Shown here: positions 19,936 to 30,412 of the stretch, piece by piece
Layout: every line of letters begins with the position of its first letter
Numbering within the stretch: position 1 is the stretch's first letter
DNA from: Cordylochernes scorpioides
Taxonomy: Eukaryota > Arthropoda > Arachnida > Pseudoscorpiones > Chernetidae
Length of the DNA: 64,000 nt
Assembly: GCA_030710605.1 (NCBI GenBank)
Contig: CP092884.1
Location: 16,659,483-16,723,482 of the forward strand
Direction: 5' to 3'
Translations under genes and position numbers: made by a program
Notes under the pieces: model-generated
Databases searched by the model: none
What the model was told of the DNA's origin: nothing
What the model saw: the letters and a program-made list of their open reading frames with translations, nothing else

Positions 19936-20159
19936 TGTGGTGTTTTGCATAACAATAGTTATGTTTTAGATAAATTGTCGAGATATGCAAATAAGGTTTT
20001 GCATAGTGTTTGTTTGTTGTTATTATGTTAATTATTTTTATGTATATATTTGTATCATTAAATTGTAAATATTCAGTCAGATTAGTGTTATGAGCGAATA
20101 AAGATTTTATCTCAGACCTAGTGGATCTCGGTGACCTGGTGTAGTGTAGAGACACAACA
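19936..20159 (+). repeat. 3' LTR of the young element
   Basis: 224 bp, lacking the 26-bp duplication of the 5' LTR. The purine-rich TTGGGGGTGAGAAGA precedes it. Confidence 0.92.
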
Positions 20160-20164
20160 TGGTC

Positions 20165-21019
20165 AATAAAAAATTCGGAGCATTTGTATTCGTAAATTCG
20201 GAAAATCCGTTTTGATTTAACGATTTGGACCTATGTCCTTTTTGTCGCTCAAATATAAAATTAGATCGTTTTAAATCTACCGCATTGATTATAGAAGGCA
20301 ACTGGTTTCTGGAGATGAGTTTCTTTTAATTTTTATTGCAATCTCAAACTTACTTGCATCACCGTCCTTCTATTGGAGTACACAAATAAACAATAATCTA
20401 ACGGCGTTACATTATTGTTTATTTTTGAACTCTCGTAGATGGGCGGTAATGCCCGAAATCTTTAGATTTCAATATAAATGAAAGGAAATTCATCACCAGA
20501 AACCTGTTGCATTATTCAATTTACATACAAGAGATTCACATCTTTTGAATCTTCAGAATATTCATGAAATCTTCCAAATCCACCAAAAATATATTTGGCT
20601 GAGAAAAAGGTTGGAACAATTCTATGGAAATCGATATCGATTGAAATTAGACTAAATAAAATCCAAGCTCTTCCGTCGTTGCACGCTAACAGAATATTTC
20701 TTTGCTATAATCCATATTGACCCATATCTTCTATATTGAAGTGACAATTAGCAGATGACAAAATTGTGTCTTTTTCGAATAATTGTTGCCTGTTTCTTAA
20801 TAATTTAAATTACCTACTTAAATTTATATAATGTCAATTCCTATTTCACTTTGGGAATTAAATTCTTACCCAAGATTACAAGAAATGGAACATAAGTTTT
20901 TCAAAGAATATCAAGAGACAATGAAGAATTTATAGATTCATTAAGCGTACAGAAACAACCAAAGTAATTCGTCAAATATATCATATATCAAATCAATTGT
21001 ATGCTACTTTTTCAATTGA
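20165..21019. other. gene-free AT-rich stretch
   Basis: Nothing recognisable; short ORFs only. Confidence 0.4.
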
Positions 21020-21135
21020 AAACTATTTCATCCCGTCCCTAATGGGGTAGAAAAATATTGGAAGGGCCTGCTGGATCATGGGTGATGAGCCTTCCAATGG
21101 TTCACTCCAACTTTATCTACCAGACCACTCTGGGC
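21020..21135. repeat. diverged fragment of foldback family 1
   Basis: GGTAGAAAAATATTGGAAGG, GATGAGCCTTCCAATGGTTC and CTACCAGACCACT parallel the loop region of the element at 35590-36032 (AATATTGGGAGGG, TCATCAGTGGTGAAC, TTTACCAGACC). The 87-codon ORF at 21078 is a by-product. Confidence 0.55.
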
Positions 21136-21540
21136 AAGGTTTATATAACTTAGAGTTGCGAGGAGATGGAATTCATCTTTTATTGATGAGGGTCATAGCC
21201 CAAAATCAGGGTACATACCTTTGTTTGAATTTGCCAAATTTTATATGTTGTTCAGACTTTATCACCACATTTAAGTGTTTTACCCTAGAGATAAATTATG
21301 TCCTAATGCATACATATTACAATTACTTCTTAATAGAATAATCCCTTGTATCAATATTATATAAGTAAAAATATCAGCTTCATAAGAGAATGTTCTTTTC
21401 AGAATCTATAATCTCTAGCTCGGGGAAGAAAGCCCTTCTACAGGAAAAAAACAAAATACAATAATTCGCCAATTGAACACGAGTGAAAAATAATCAAATA
21501 CTATTTTACAAAATGTTCTATGTGTAAACATGTGTAAAAT

Positions 21541-21660
21541 GGGTTTGCCAAATATCAGAGACCAGGCTAAATTAATGTTTAATTGATTTCAGTTTCACTA
21601 AATGATGCCTGCCATCTAAAAAGCACATGTGCTCGTGGTCAGAATATATGTTTTCTTTGA
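21541..21660. repeat. half copy of the palindrome family found at 33839-34110
   Basis: GGGTTTGCCAAATATCAGAG and CATCTAAAAAGCACATGTGC, then TCGTGGTCAG, follow the order of the right arm of the perfect palindrome but are diverged, and no opposing arm is present. Confidence 0.6.
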
Positions 21661-21764
21661 TTTTAATAATTTTATATATTTTAAAATATATTTTGTCTCC
21701 ATTTGTGCGCACAATAGTTAAATATGAAAATTGTATATCTTCAGTATATGAAAATGTATTTCGA

Positions 21765-21910
21765 TGCACTAGCGCGCCATCTGTTATCAAATTACAAAAC
21801 TATTTTAGACGCGTAATATTTAATTTTTCCATTGCAGTAAGGACAGTAGAAATTGTTTCATAAAAAAATATATTACCCCTCTAAAATAGTTTTGTAATTT
21901 GATGAAAATG
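21765..21910. repeat. foldback family 1 MITE
   Basis: CGCGCCATCTGTTATC followed by AAATTACAAAACTATTTTAG is mirrored by CTAAAATAGTTTTGTAATTT, with GCAGTAAGGACAGTAGAAAT in the centre. Confidence 0.75.
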
Positions 21911-22319
21911 TATGTAATATAGTATTTGGTTATATTTAAATTCGTGTTCTATTCGCGAATTTTTGTATCGTGTTTTCTCCTCTAGAAAGGCGTTGGTTCC
22001 CGAAAGCTGGAGATTGAAGATTTTTGAAGAGAAACTTCTCCCTGGAAGCCTGAAATATTTACTTAACGCTTACTTCTATGAGAAATCATTTTTTCAAATT
22101 GTCGGCTATATTATAAGCAAAGACAGATATAGATGGCTTGGTAGATAAAACTGTTTAGACAGCTATAAGTGGTCACCATCGTTGAACCAGGTCCTTTCAA
22201 TATTTTCATCATCACAGTAAAGGCATAGTAGGAAATCGTTAAAATTTAGGCAAATAGCGTTAAAGGAATTTCAAATTTTGACTACAGATAGCGGTCTGAT
22301 GTCTTATATATGAATAATT
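21911..22319. other. gene-free stretch with a weak hammerhead-like remnant
   Basis: TTCCCGAAAGCTGGAG at about 21997-22012 resembles the stem II/GAAA part of the Penelope hammerheads, but a CUGANGA core is missing. Nothing else is seen. Confidence 0.3.
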
Positions 22320-22688
22320 TTATTCTTTGATGCTGAGACCATATTGCAAAAAAGACGTAACGCTGTCGAGGTCTGGCTTCATTGGTTTAACGTGGAAGAT
22401 GACAATAGACTTCAGTCGTAGTGGAGGATCTCGAGCCACGACATATTCCACTCGAGGTCGCTTCTGTCGTCCTGATGAATCCAGAAGTTCCATCCTCTTC
22501 CTTTTCTGGCTGCCATACTTATCCTTGCCGAAGATTGCCTCGAGACTGGTGGAATCTCCAGTGATTCTATTAATATTTTGTCTGATTTGAAAACTTCCCG
22601 ATCTTTTGCGCTTCATCCTGAGCGAATCCCTCGCAGAATAGATCGCTTTCCACACGTCTAAATTCTCCCACCCATTCATTCCACTCAA
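22320..22688 (-). CDS. unrecognised 122-codon basic ORF
   Basis: The ORF starts MSGMNGWENLDVWKAIYSAR and has two clusters of basic residues that could act as nuclear signals (MKRKRSGS, about residues 25-32, and GSQKRKRMELLDSSGRQKRP, about 59-78). No domain is recognised. It is more GC-rich than its surroundings. A TATA-like TATATAAAT lies about 25-35 bp upstream on the minus strand, and AATAAA overlaps the TAA stop, giving a compact intronless unit. It could be a real small gene, a retrocopy, a viral remnant or part of an unrecognised transposon. No signal peptide or membrane segment is seen. Confidence 0.4.
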   Translation of the reverse strand: MSGMNGWENLDVWKAIYSARDSLRMKRKRSGSFQIRQNINRITGDSTSLEAIFGKDKYGSQKRKRMELLDSSGRQKRPRVEYVVARDPPLRLKSIVIFHVKPMKPDLDSVTSFLQYGLSIKE

Positions 22689-22694
22689 TTTCCC

Positions 22695-23389
22695 ATCAGA
22701 TCATATAATTGTTGATAGATTTATATAGCCAAAGTTAGGATAGAAAATTCAATACTTCCGGATTTTCTTCGTGTCATTTTTTTCTACTTTCTCTTCGTTA
22801 TTTGAATATTGCTGTACTTCCCTTCATGTTATCCCTGTCAACTGTCATTCAAATCTCTCTCTTTGTCATAAATCTCATCTTCCCTGATCTAAGCATATTG
22901 ATAGAAATACACACTTTAAACATAGATAATTTCAATATATGGGAAATCTTACCTTGTTCCGGGAGATCAAAAATAAAGAAGCAATAAAGTCTTATTTCTT
23001 TGATACCCACTGTAAATATTAATTGCAATAATGACCCTATACGTTTTTCAGTAGTAATTATTGCACAACAAAGATATAGGTTGGCTAGGATATTGCCTCT
23101 GTTCGAAACTATACGTACAATAATGTTTATATGTATTTATACATGTTATCATGTATGGGTCCCGCGGTTATTCGCCAGATGATTGGTTCTCTGCTGTCAC
23201 ATTACTTTAACCAGCCAATCAGCTTTTAGGGTGTAATGAAGAGATTATCATAATTTACGAAATCGGAATGTTAAATAAACGATGAGGTTCGGATTTGGGA
23301 TTCCAAGAAAATGTGTTGTTACAAATGTGTCAGAACCTCTTCTGGCTACCTGCATTTATCAGTGGAGTTGGAATTTTTATATAATCGAA
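22695..23389. other. gene-free stretch
   Basis: ORFs of about 60 codons (22802-22987, 23000-23182) have no recognised features. Confidence 0.4.
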
Positions 23390-23495
23390 TGGAACATTCT
23401 TTTCAGAAAAAAAAGTTTCCAATGCGAGATTAGATCCCGGGTCATGTCTGTTGGAATAATCGACAGTTAATACCATATGTTCAACGACCCCATAT
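23390..23495 (-). repeat. diverged SINE fragment
   Basis: CAGAAAAAAAAGTTTCCAAT followed by GCGAGATTAGATCCCGGGTC and then CAACGACCCCA aligns with the tRNA-related head of the SINE copies at 28610, 48160 and 55240. Its B box is mutated. Confidence 0.5.
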
Positions 23496-23910
23496 TTTAA
23501 ATGTAGAGAATTTGAATGATACGTTAACTTATAAAATGCCTGTAATTAATATTACTATAAACATTTACGATCTTAATTAATAAATTATCTCTATAGAAAA
23601 TGAATAAATTGAATAATATATATTCATTGAAATGTTAATATCTTAAATATTTTAAACGTATATTAAGTCTTTTTTAATATTCAATATGATTTGGTATAGC
23701 TTATTAAAAGGTGAAAATAATTGCGCATTCATTGAAATGTAAATAAGTTTTAATATTTTAAATATCAATAAGTCTTTTTAGTAATAAATTCAATATGATT
23801 TGTAATGAGAAGTTATTAAAAGGTAAAAATAATTGCGCATTCATTGAAATGTGAATAATTTTTAATATTAATATTTTAAATATCATTGAGAATATTTTAG
23901 TAATATTATA

Positions 23911-24103
23911 TAATTGCCTTATTCTGTCTGTGTGAAGTTCACTGTGTGAAGTTCACGGATAGATTTTGGTCATCAACGCGCGCATCATCATTATGATCAT
24001 TATCATTATCTAATGATAATTATTTATTTATCTACTTATATAATTGCCTTATTCTGTCTGTGTGAAGTTCACTGTGTGAAGTTCACGGATAGATTTTGGT
24101 CAG
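23911..24103. repeat. 64-bp direct repeat pair, 128 bp apart
   Basis: The block starting TATATAATTGCCTTATTCTG, with two internal GTGTGAAGTTCAC copies and ending AGATTTTGGTC, occurs at 23911-23975 and 24039-24103. It resembles the tail of the elements beginning CTAGCGGATG at 31750 and 39518. Confidence 0.75.
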
Positions 24104-24562
24104 AATGGATAAAATAAAAAAAGTGTCAAGGGATGGGAATCGAACCCACGACCTTCCGCTTACCGGGCAGATGCCATGACCACTAGGCTACCTAGGACAA
24201 CGATAGTTTATTTTAAATTATATATAAATTAAATATTAAAACTATATATTCAAATTATTCTACTTAGCTCACGAACAGCGCCCTCTATCAAGGTTATAAA
24301 TACGTTTAAAATCGAAATCTTTTCAAAATTTTATTAATAATAGTTCGCTTACTAATTAGAATACTTGATCTAAATCGAAATATTTATAGACGCTCGCTCG
24401 ATTTGAAGATTTATATCGTAACTAATCTGACTGTAAAGTTTGGAGCGGGACGTTTCACAAGAGTGACATCCACGGCGCCAATTTATAATTGTAACGAATA
24501 GTGTTTGAATAAAACATTTAATCGGGTAAAACCCGGGCGTTGCCCGGGTCATTCGTCTAGTT
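24035..24562 (-). mobile_element. non-autonomous element with a CCCGGG-rich end and internal tRNA-like unit
   Basis: On the minus strand it starts with ACTAGACGAATGACCCGGGC (complement ending 24561) and ends in the CAGACAGAATAAGGCAATTA tail. The same start type occurs at 31750 and 39518. Between lies a tRNA-like sequence. No coding capacity is seen, apart from a chance 60-codon ORF at 24370-24552. Confidence 0.5.
24125..24198 (-). pseudogene. tRNA-Thr(GGT)-like sequence, degenerate
   Basis: 74 nt with an A box (TAGCCTAGTGG), an anticodon arm TCTGC/GCGGA with loop CCGGTAA, and a B box GGTTCGATTCC in a T arm GTGGG/CCCAT. The acceptor stem (GTCCTAG against CCTTGAC) has three mismatches, and position 33 is C instead of T. 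The copies at 43708 and 44005 are close relatives with better acceptor stems. Confidence 0.5.
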
Positions 24563-24908
24563 TTAGTAATATATTCCCAAGGTATGATTTGGCATAAGAA
24601 GTTATTAAAAGGTTAAAATAATTGCGCATTCATTAAAATGTTACTAATTTTTAATATTTTAAATTATATTAAGCTTTTTCAAATATTATATTTAAATTTT
24701 AATTGAAAAGGCATATATTGGATCAAAATTTTCAAAACAATGTTCAAAACGTGTGTGATTTTGTAAAAGTTTACATTAAAAGGTGAAAATAATTGCATTA
24801 TGAAAAGTATCAAACGATCTTATATAATGTCAGACTACCAGGATGGTGGCAACGAAGAGTTGACCAAATCTGTGTGCGCAGCAGCGGCGTGGAGCTGGCA
24901 GGGGACAG

Positions 24909-25108
24909 GAGCCCTGAGACTCATCATGCTGGACGTACCAAGTCCCACGACACTAGGAGAGTCCGTTGAACTGACGTGCAGCTACGAGCTGGAAGGTGAC
25001 CGACTCTATTCTGTCAAGTGGTACAAGAACGACGTCGAATTTTACCGCTACGTCCCGCTGGACTACCCACCTGGACAGTTCCTGCCCATCCCTGGCATCC
25101 GCGTGGAT
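24909..25108 (+). CDS. Beaten-path (Beat) family immunoglobulin exon
   Basis: The reading frame gives ALRLIMLDVPSPTTLGESVE, LTCSYELEGDRLYSVKWYKN, then EFYRYVPLDYPPGQF and PIPGIRVD. LYSVKWYK...EFYRY and the PIPG turn are hallmarks of the first Ig domain of Beat proteins, secreted or membrane-tethered axon-guidance factors that bind Side-family receptors. The B-strand Cys and C-strand Trp are present; the partner Cys would be in the next exon. The exon ends at GAT followed by GTAAGT, a consensus donor. The start is uncertain: AG dinucleotides at 24900-24901 and 24907-24908 are candidate acceptors, and the frame stays open upstream to 24800. No adjoining exon was found in the window. Confidence 0.85.
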
Positions 25109-25424
25109 GTAAGTACTTTGTCCATATAACTCCACATTCCATGTCTCTTTCTGCTAAACATCTTATCAATTCACTTTATACACATATATTATAAGAGGGC
25201 AATAGCTCTAAAGGTATATTTTATTGAGGAACGGTATCAAGATCTTTCAAACATCACAGTTATTTATCAAAAACGAAGAGCCATTGAATGAATATATAAA
25301 AATAAAGAAAAAGACCCCCAGCTACCAGGTACTGAAAGCTTTACACACACACACACTTACTAAAAATCTCATAGATATTAATATATTCATAGATTTTCCC
25401 AACACATATAAGATAATATGATAG

Positions 25425-25565
25425 ATTAAACTGGAGAAACCTCTGGAAGGGGTCACCAGTGAGGAGCCAGGCCCTCCCATTAATTTTTTATTGAAGTGAG
25501 GGTAGTAGAAATTTGTTTAATTTTTACAAGAATCATACGTGTATATAATAGTTTGAAATTTGACT
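25425..25565. repeat. half copy of foldback family 1
   Basis: GATAGATTAAACTGGAGAAA, GAGCCAGGCCCTCCCATTAA and AATAGTTTGAAATTT follow the right half of the element at 30935-31310. Confidence 0.65.
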
Positions 25566-26540
25566 TATATGATAATATAATTCTTGAACCTCCTACCTAA
25601 ATATTCTCCGTCTTCCCAATCTGCATCGTTCCTATATTCACATAGCCTCAATAGAACATTAATATTATCTAATAATACATAGTTTTTATGGTTTAATTGT
25701 ATTTTTTATGTTATTCAGTATTTGAATATATACTTCATATTTCCTACTTCTTTGTATGAATACAAGAATATATGGATTTGTTTAATTTCTAAAAATGAGT
25801 ATCGTAATAATACCTGTCGAAAGGCTGTTTGCCCGAAAGCTTGTATTGTCGTTATATATACATAATCTAATTGATGTAAATAATTATATGCAAATAATCT
25901 ATGTCAGGATTAGAATGACGAATCCTGTATGGGACTTTGATTCCAGTAAAAGGCTTGTTGCTGCTGTTGTATATAGTCACAGCGTATAAAATACTATACT
26001 ATACCTACTACATATAGGTTTCTCTCTGTATTCTTACTTCTCTTCTCTTCAATTACTCTGTAAACTGGCGAATCCCATATAGGACGAGAGGTCCGCAATA
26101 AAGGCTTTTTGTTGTTGTTGTTGTATTGTCGTTATATAGAAAAATACTTTTTCCTTAGCGAATTTTCTTCTATTTATAATAAATAGAAAATAGTACGATT
26201 TTTCTCAAATGGGGGAGGGGATACAGCATCATCATCTTTAATTTAGATTCTTGTGTTATGAATTGAAATTGTCGTTGATTATATACTGTTTATTCCACAT
26301 CATTTGGAATTAGGTGGTAGGTCTACCCTGAATTTCGTATAATTTCTGTACCACTACTTTTTAAGGTTGCATTTTGATGTCAGAAAATATATTAAAATGA
26401 TAGCTAATTTTAGTTTTAATTTTCTGTTTTTCATTTTACATTTTAATAATCAACCAGGCGCGATATATTGAAATATCTGGACCTATTGCAGAGGAAACAA
26501 AAAAAAAACAAATAATTTGTACTTATAATTAAATATTTAC
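25566..26540. other. gene-free stretch with decayed repeats
   Basis: Two related blocks, at about 25915-25990 and 26068-26142, share CGAATCC...GGACT/GACG...AAAGGC followed by (TTG/TTGC)n and ATTGTCG-type tails. They look like 3' ends of a short retroposon family. A hammerhead-like motif lies at 25814-25840. Confidence 0.45.
25814..25840 (+). ncRNA. hammerhead relic
   Basis: CTGTCGA, then AGGCTGTTTGCCC, then GAAAGC. The conserved core A after CTG is T, so this is taken as an inactive relic. The same CTGTCG variant occurs on the minus strand at 55952-55977. Confidence 0.35.
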
Positions 26541-26544
26541 AAAT

Positions 26545-26830
26545 TTAAATTTATTATTCGGAAGAGTTCTTTAAATATATATAGACAAAGTGGCAGATGT
26601 AAGAGAGTTAAATCATTTAGATCAGGAAACAATCGATGTCTCAATTCTGTAAAGTTCGGACAGTCGTAGATAAGATGAAGAGCAGTTTGTTCAGTTTCTC
26701 CGAAGGAAAAAGATAACCCGATTGAAAATATCTTGACGTCTGATTCACCGCAATTGCCAAGGCAATCGACATGGTGAAGAATGTATCCAAGATGTCGGCC
26801 TTGTCGTGACCTGACCGTTCATCAAGGTTA
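26545..26830 (-). pseudogene. LINE C-terminal fragment
   Basis: In one minus-strand frame the text reads FGETEQTALHLIYDCPNF, followed by TELRHRLF, preceded by a Cys pair (CLGNCGE). This is the zinc-finger-like end of Jockey/R1-type LINE polyproteins, which lies after RT and RNase H. The 103-codon ORF at 26641-26952 is in another frame. Confidence 0.5.
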
Positions 26831-26959
26831 ATCGAATGCAAATCATCTGTCAGAACGATGTCCTCTGGGACAGATCTCGCCCTTAAATAGAGATTAATTT
26901 GGCAGGAAATTATTGGGGGGAGATAGACACGATTTAGGGATTTAACAACCATTGGGTTT

Positions 26960-27635
26960 GATTGCGAGTCCTCTCTGGCATTTTTAAATCAAATTATCTT
27001 CAACGTTCTATCTAAAAAACGTAATCTCAGTTATAGCACCTTAGGTCTGGTAATTATAACTCATTATACCTCACTATTTTATGGAAAAACCATTATTATT
27101 TCAAAGGCTATCTAGATTTATAAACCTACACGTAGATTGGGTATATTTGCCTATCCTGGAGAAACGCTGTGATACGATATAGTTGAATTAAGTAAGGATT
27201 ATTGTGAAGGTTTTGATCCCGGTTTAGCACACAATCAGAATTTATCATTTTAAAAGTAATTACATTGCGAAAATTGAACTCTGGAAATTTTCATCTTGTA
27301 AACCTCGATGGCAATAATGCTAAATATTGTGTTACCTCATTATAAAAGTAAAAATTGATCAGGTGATAGTGGTATTCAAATTCGCAGATTTTCATATCAA
27401 TTTAGGTCTGTTATTGTTAATTTAATAGTACAGACAACGGAATGAATTTTTTCTTGATAATTGTTTGATAGCCCAACACCTGAATATCAGTCAATTTAAT
27501 GTCACCAAAATTTACCAATTGACGTTAAAGGCCGGATTTGAGTTGCCAAATGAATAGCATATTTCACCAATTTGACATCTCAAGCCGAAATATATTTTGC
27601 CAATGGAAATTTAATCATACAATTTATAGCTGAGT
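26960..27635. other. gene-free AT-rich stretch
   Basis: No ORF, repeat or RNA fold of note was seen. Confidence 0.4.
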
Positions 27636-27639
27636 GCCG

Positions 27640-28240
27640 AAATTTAGTAAGAAATTGAAAGACACCAAATGAAGGCTGAAGGCCGATATGCTAGTAGGAA
27701 ATTGAAGAAAACCAAATGAGAGCTGAAGGCCGAAATTCTAGTAGGAAATTGAAGGACACCAAATTAGAGCTGAAGGTTGAAATTCTAGTAGGATATTGAA
27801 GGACACCAAATGAAATCAGAAGGCCGATATTCTAGTAGGAAATTGAAGGAAACCAAATGAGAGCTGAAGGCCGAAATTCTAGTAGGATATTTAAGGACAC
27901 CAAATGAGAGCTGAAGGTCGAAATTCTAGTAGGAAATTGAAGGACATCAAATGAGAGCTGAAGGTCGAATTTTTAGTAGGAAATTGAAGGACACCAAATG
28001 AAATCAGAAGGCCGAAATTCTAGTAGAAAATTGAAGGACATTAAATGAAAGCTGAAGGCAGAAACTTTTGTTGGAAATTGAAGGACACCAAATGAAAGCT
28101 GAAGGCAGACATTTAAGACGGAAATTGAAGGACACCAAATGAAAGCTGAAGGCAGAAATTTTAAGCCGGAATTTGAAGGACACCAAATGAAAGCTAAAGA
28201 CCAAAATCCCAGTAAGATATTGAAGGAAACCAATTATCAT
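27640..28240. repeat. 47-bp minisatellite
   Basis: About 12-13 copies of a unit of the type GCTGAAGGCCGAAATTCTAG plus TAGGAAATTGAAGGACACCA plus AATGAGA. The unit is not a multiple of three, so the minus-strand ORFs of 78-86 codons through it cycle between frames and are not genes. Confidence 0.9.
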
Positions 28241-28327
28241 TTTATCCGTGAACGAACTATTTCGAATTTTCTACTGTAAGGTTGAAATAAAGAAAAAAAA
28301 ACAATTAGTTGAACCGCAATAAATTAC

Positions 28328-28353
28328 CTGAGGAAGAGTCACCTCTCGAAATC
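28328..28353 (+). ncRNA. hammerhead-like relic
   Basis: CTGAGGA fits the CUGANGA core. An unpaired A, a short GAG/CTC stem and GAAATC follow. Helix I pairing is not convincing. Confidence 0.35.
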
Positions 28354-28609
28354 TTTCTGAATATTTAATAAAGAAAATAAAATCACAATTCGTCTTATGA
28401 TTTTCACTCCCACATCAATAAATTATATAAAAAATAATAATATCCGAATACAAATAATTAACACGAAAAAAAATGGGGAAAATGTAACACAATACTAGAA
28501 ACATCTCAAATTTGAATTCGAATTATTAAAAAATAACGCCTTGAATATTACAATATTATAGTATATAAAAAATGAAAGTTTAATCAAAATATATTCGTGG
28601 TTTATTTTT

Positions 28610-28918
28610 TCATTATCCCTAGTACACGTGGTACAGGCCATGATAATCATGGTGAGTAGAAGTTGGCAACTGCTTTTACTGTAAGTGCACCACATGTCTA
28701 CACATGTGAAAAGCAGTTCGACCTTTGCACTTGCAAGTGTGTCAGATACCCGTTTGTTTACTTGCACTCGCTATGTGGTGTGGAACATTTGCAAGCATCG
28801 GCGGCCATTGGAGAATTTTTCTTATATCAGAAAAAAAAAGTGCCCAATGCGGGATTCAATCCCGGGTCGTAGCGGTCGAAAACCAACGGTTTAGACCAGC
28901 CTTCCACCGACCCCCATC
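28610..28918 (-). repeat. tRNA-related SINE copy 1
   Basis: The promoter-bearing head lies at the right end (GGGGGTCGGTGGAAGGCTGG on the minus strand, with a B-box region mutated to GGATTGAATCCC), and the tail at CCTAGTACACGTGGTACAGG. Two other near-full copies lie at 48160-48452 and 55240-55538, in the same orientation. ORFs on the plus strand (about 65-69 codons) come from the repeat. Confidence 0.8.
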
Positions 28919-29219
28919 GTAATTTATTATATCAATTAGTATATCACCACTAGATGATGTTAACGTTAGTATGTAAATCTTCTATAGAGAAACACATCTT
29001 GTTAGTAAAGTTGTGATACAACACGGAATCTAGTCTAAATGGCCGGTCACAGATGCACCAATCCCATCGAGAGCCCAGCTATGAATATCGATTTCCGATC
29101 TATAAATACCGGTCACCAATCAATCAATTCATAATCAATCGGCAGAAATGTAGATCCTCGCTGTCCGGTATAACTTCCCGAACAAGCCAATACACTAATT
29201 ACATCACTGTTGTTGCATT

Positions 29220-29780
29220 ATTAGTTTAGTTAGGCATTGGGTATCTCTTGATGTATCTTTCACACTCGAGATGACTTGTACATTTTAAAATCATTTCTCT
29301 ACAATAGCATTTGGTAGGATCCAGGTTGCCTGCCAGGATTCTTATTTGAATTTAATTAGATACCCAGTAAATTTCGCGCATTTGAATTTAGAACTAATGT
29401 TTTTACATTCTTAGTTTAGATCCGTATTGAGTACCTCTTGATGTATGTAGCACATTCGAAATGGTTTACACATTTTAAAAATCATTCATCTACAATAGCA
29501 TTCTGAAGGATCCAGATTGCCTTGCCAGGATACCTATTTGAATGTAATTAGATACCCAGTAAATTTCACGCATTTAATTTTAGAACTAATATTTTTACAT
29601 TCTTAGTTTAGATCCGTTTTGAGTACCTCTTGATGTATGTAGTACACTCGATATGGTTTGCACATTTTTTAAATCATTCATCTACAATAGCATTCTGAAG
29701 GATTCAGATTGCCTTGCCAGGATACCTATTTGAATTTAACTTGATTCACAGTAAATTTCACGCATTCAATATTATAAATA
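29220..29780. repeat. 191-bp tandem repeat, three units
   Basis: Units start near 29222, 29410 and 29602 with TTAGTTTAG..., each containing CTCTTGATGTAT, CTACAATAGCATT and CCAGTAAATTTC. A fourth diverged unit lies at 30520-30650, in a larger duplication: 29690-30060 resembles 30560-30900 at a lower level. Confidence 0.8.
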
Positions 29781-30022
29781 ATGTTTCATTTTTCTATAAA
29801 TTATCAAAACCATCTTTGCAGAATTATTTTGCAATGAAAGAAAATATCAGATATGAAAGCTTGACTCATCTGTGTTGAAACACTTCCAGCGGTTTAGCCA
29901 AATTAATATCAACGCTGCTCTATTATGGTATTGGAATAATTTATTTTTGTTCTGTAATTTCATTAAAGGACTATTCTAAATGTTTAGCGATTTTATGGGG
30001 CCATAACTTATATGTCTACAGA

Positions 30023-30412
30023 ATGGTAACTGCATCGAAAAAAATACTTCCACAGATAATATTTTATATTTATTTATTCGACAGATCGGACGCGATATCC
30101 CAGCTTGAAATAACTGCACCTAAATACATCTTAAGAGATCAATTTAATAAACAAGAGACAAAAAATAAAATTAAAACTAAAAGGTTCGTTTTCTCAAACA
30201 GAAAAGAAAATATAAAATTAATCTACAAAAAAATTATTGAATTTTACACTGATGAATTTGCTATATATAAATTCTCCATTTCTTTGATGGGGAAAAATGA
30301 ATTTTTCTGTAGCTTTGAGAGATTGGGCATTTTATCAATAAATGTATTGAGTCTTGGTTTTCTCTTCTGCACAGAGGCAGATAGGATTATCCTTTGCCTC
30401 GATTTTCGTTAG
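30023..30412 (+). CDS. 129-codon ORF of doubtful reality
   Basis: Lys/Ile/Phe-rich product without a recognised domain. It starts inside a duplicated non-coding block (TACAGAATGGTAACTGCATC, also at about 30850), and most of it lies in DNA present between the two duplicates. AT-rich composition alone can give such an ORF. Listed because it is the longest frame nearby. Confidence 0.15.
   Translation: MVTASKKILPQIIFYIYLFDRSDAISQLEITAPKYILRDQFNKQETKNKIKTKRFVFSNRKENIKLIYKKIIEFYTDEFAIYKFSISLMGKNEFFCSFERLGILSINVLSLGFLFCTEADRIILCLDFR

Larger units (their letters stand above)
18081..20159 (+). mobile_element. young, internally deleted Ty3/Gypsy-type LTR retrotransposon
   Basis: LTRs at 18081-18330 and 19936-20159 are nearly identical and are flanked by the 5-bp target duplication TGGTC (18076-18080, 20160-20164). 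A primer-binding site TGGCGACGAG (18332-18341) and a polypurine tract at 19917-19935 frame the inside. Only gag, protease and the very end of pol remain; RT, RNase H and integrase core are missing, replaced by a GC-rich non-viral segment. Movement would need enzymes from a relative. Confidence 0.92.
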
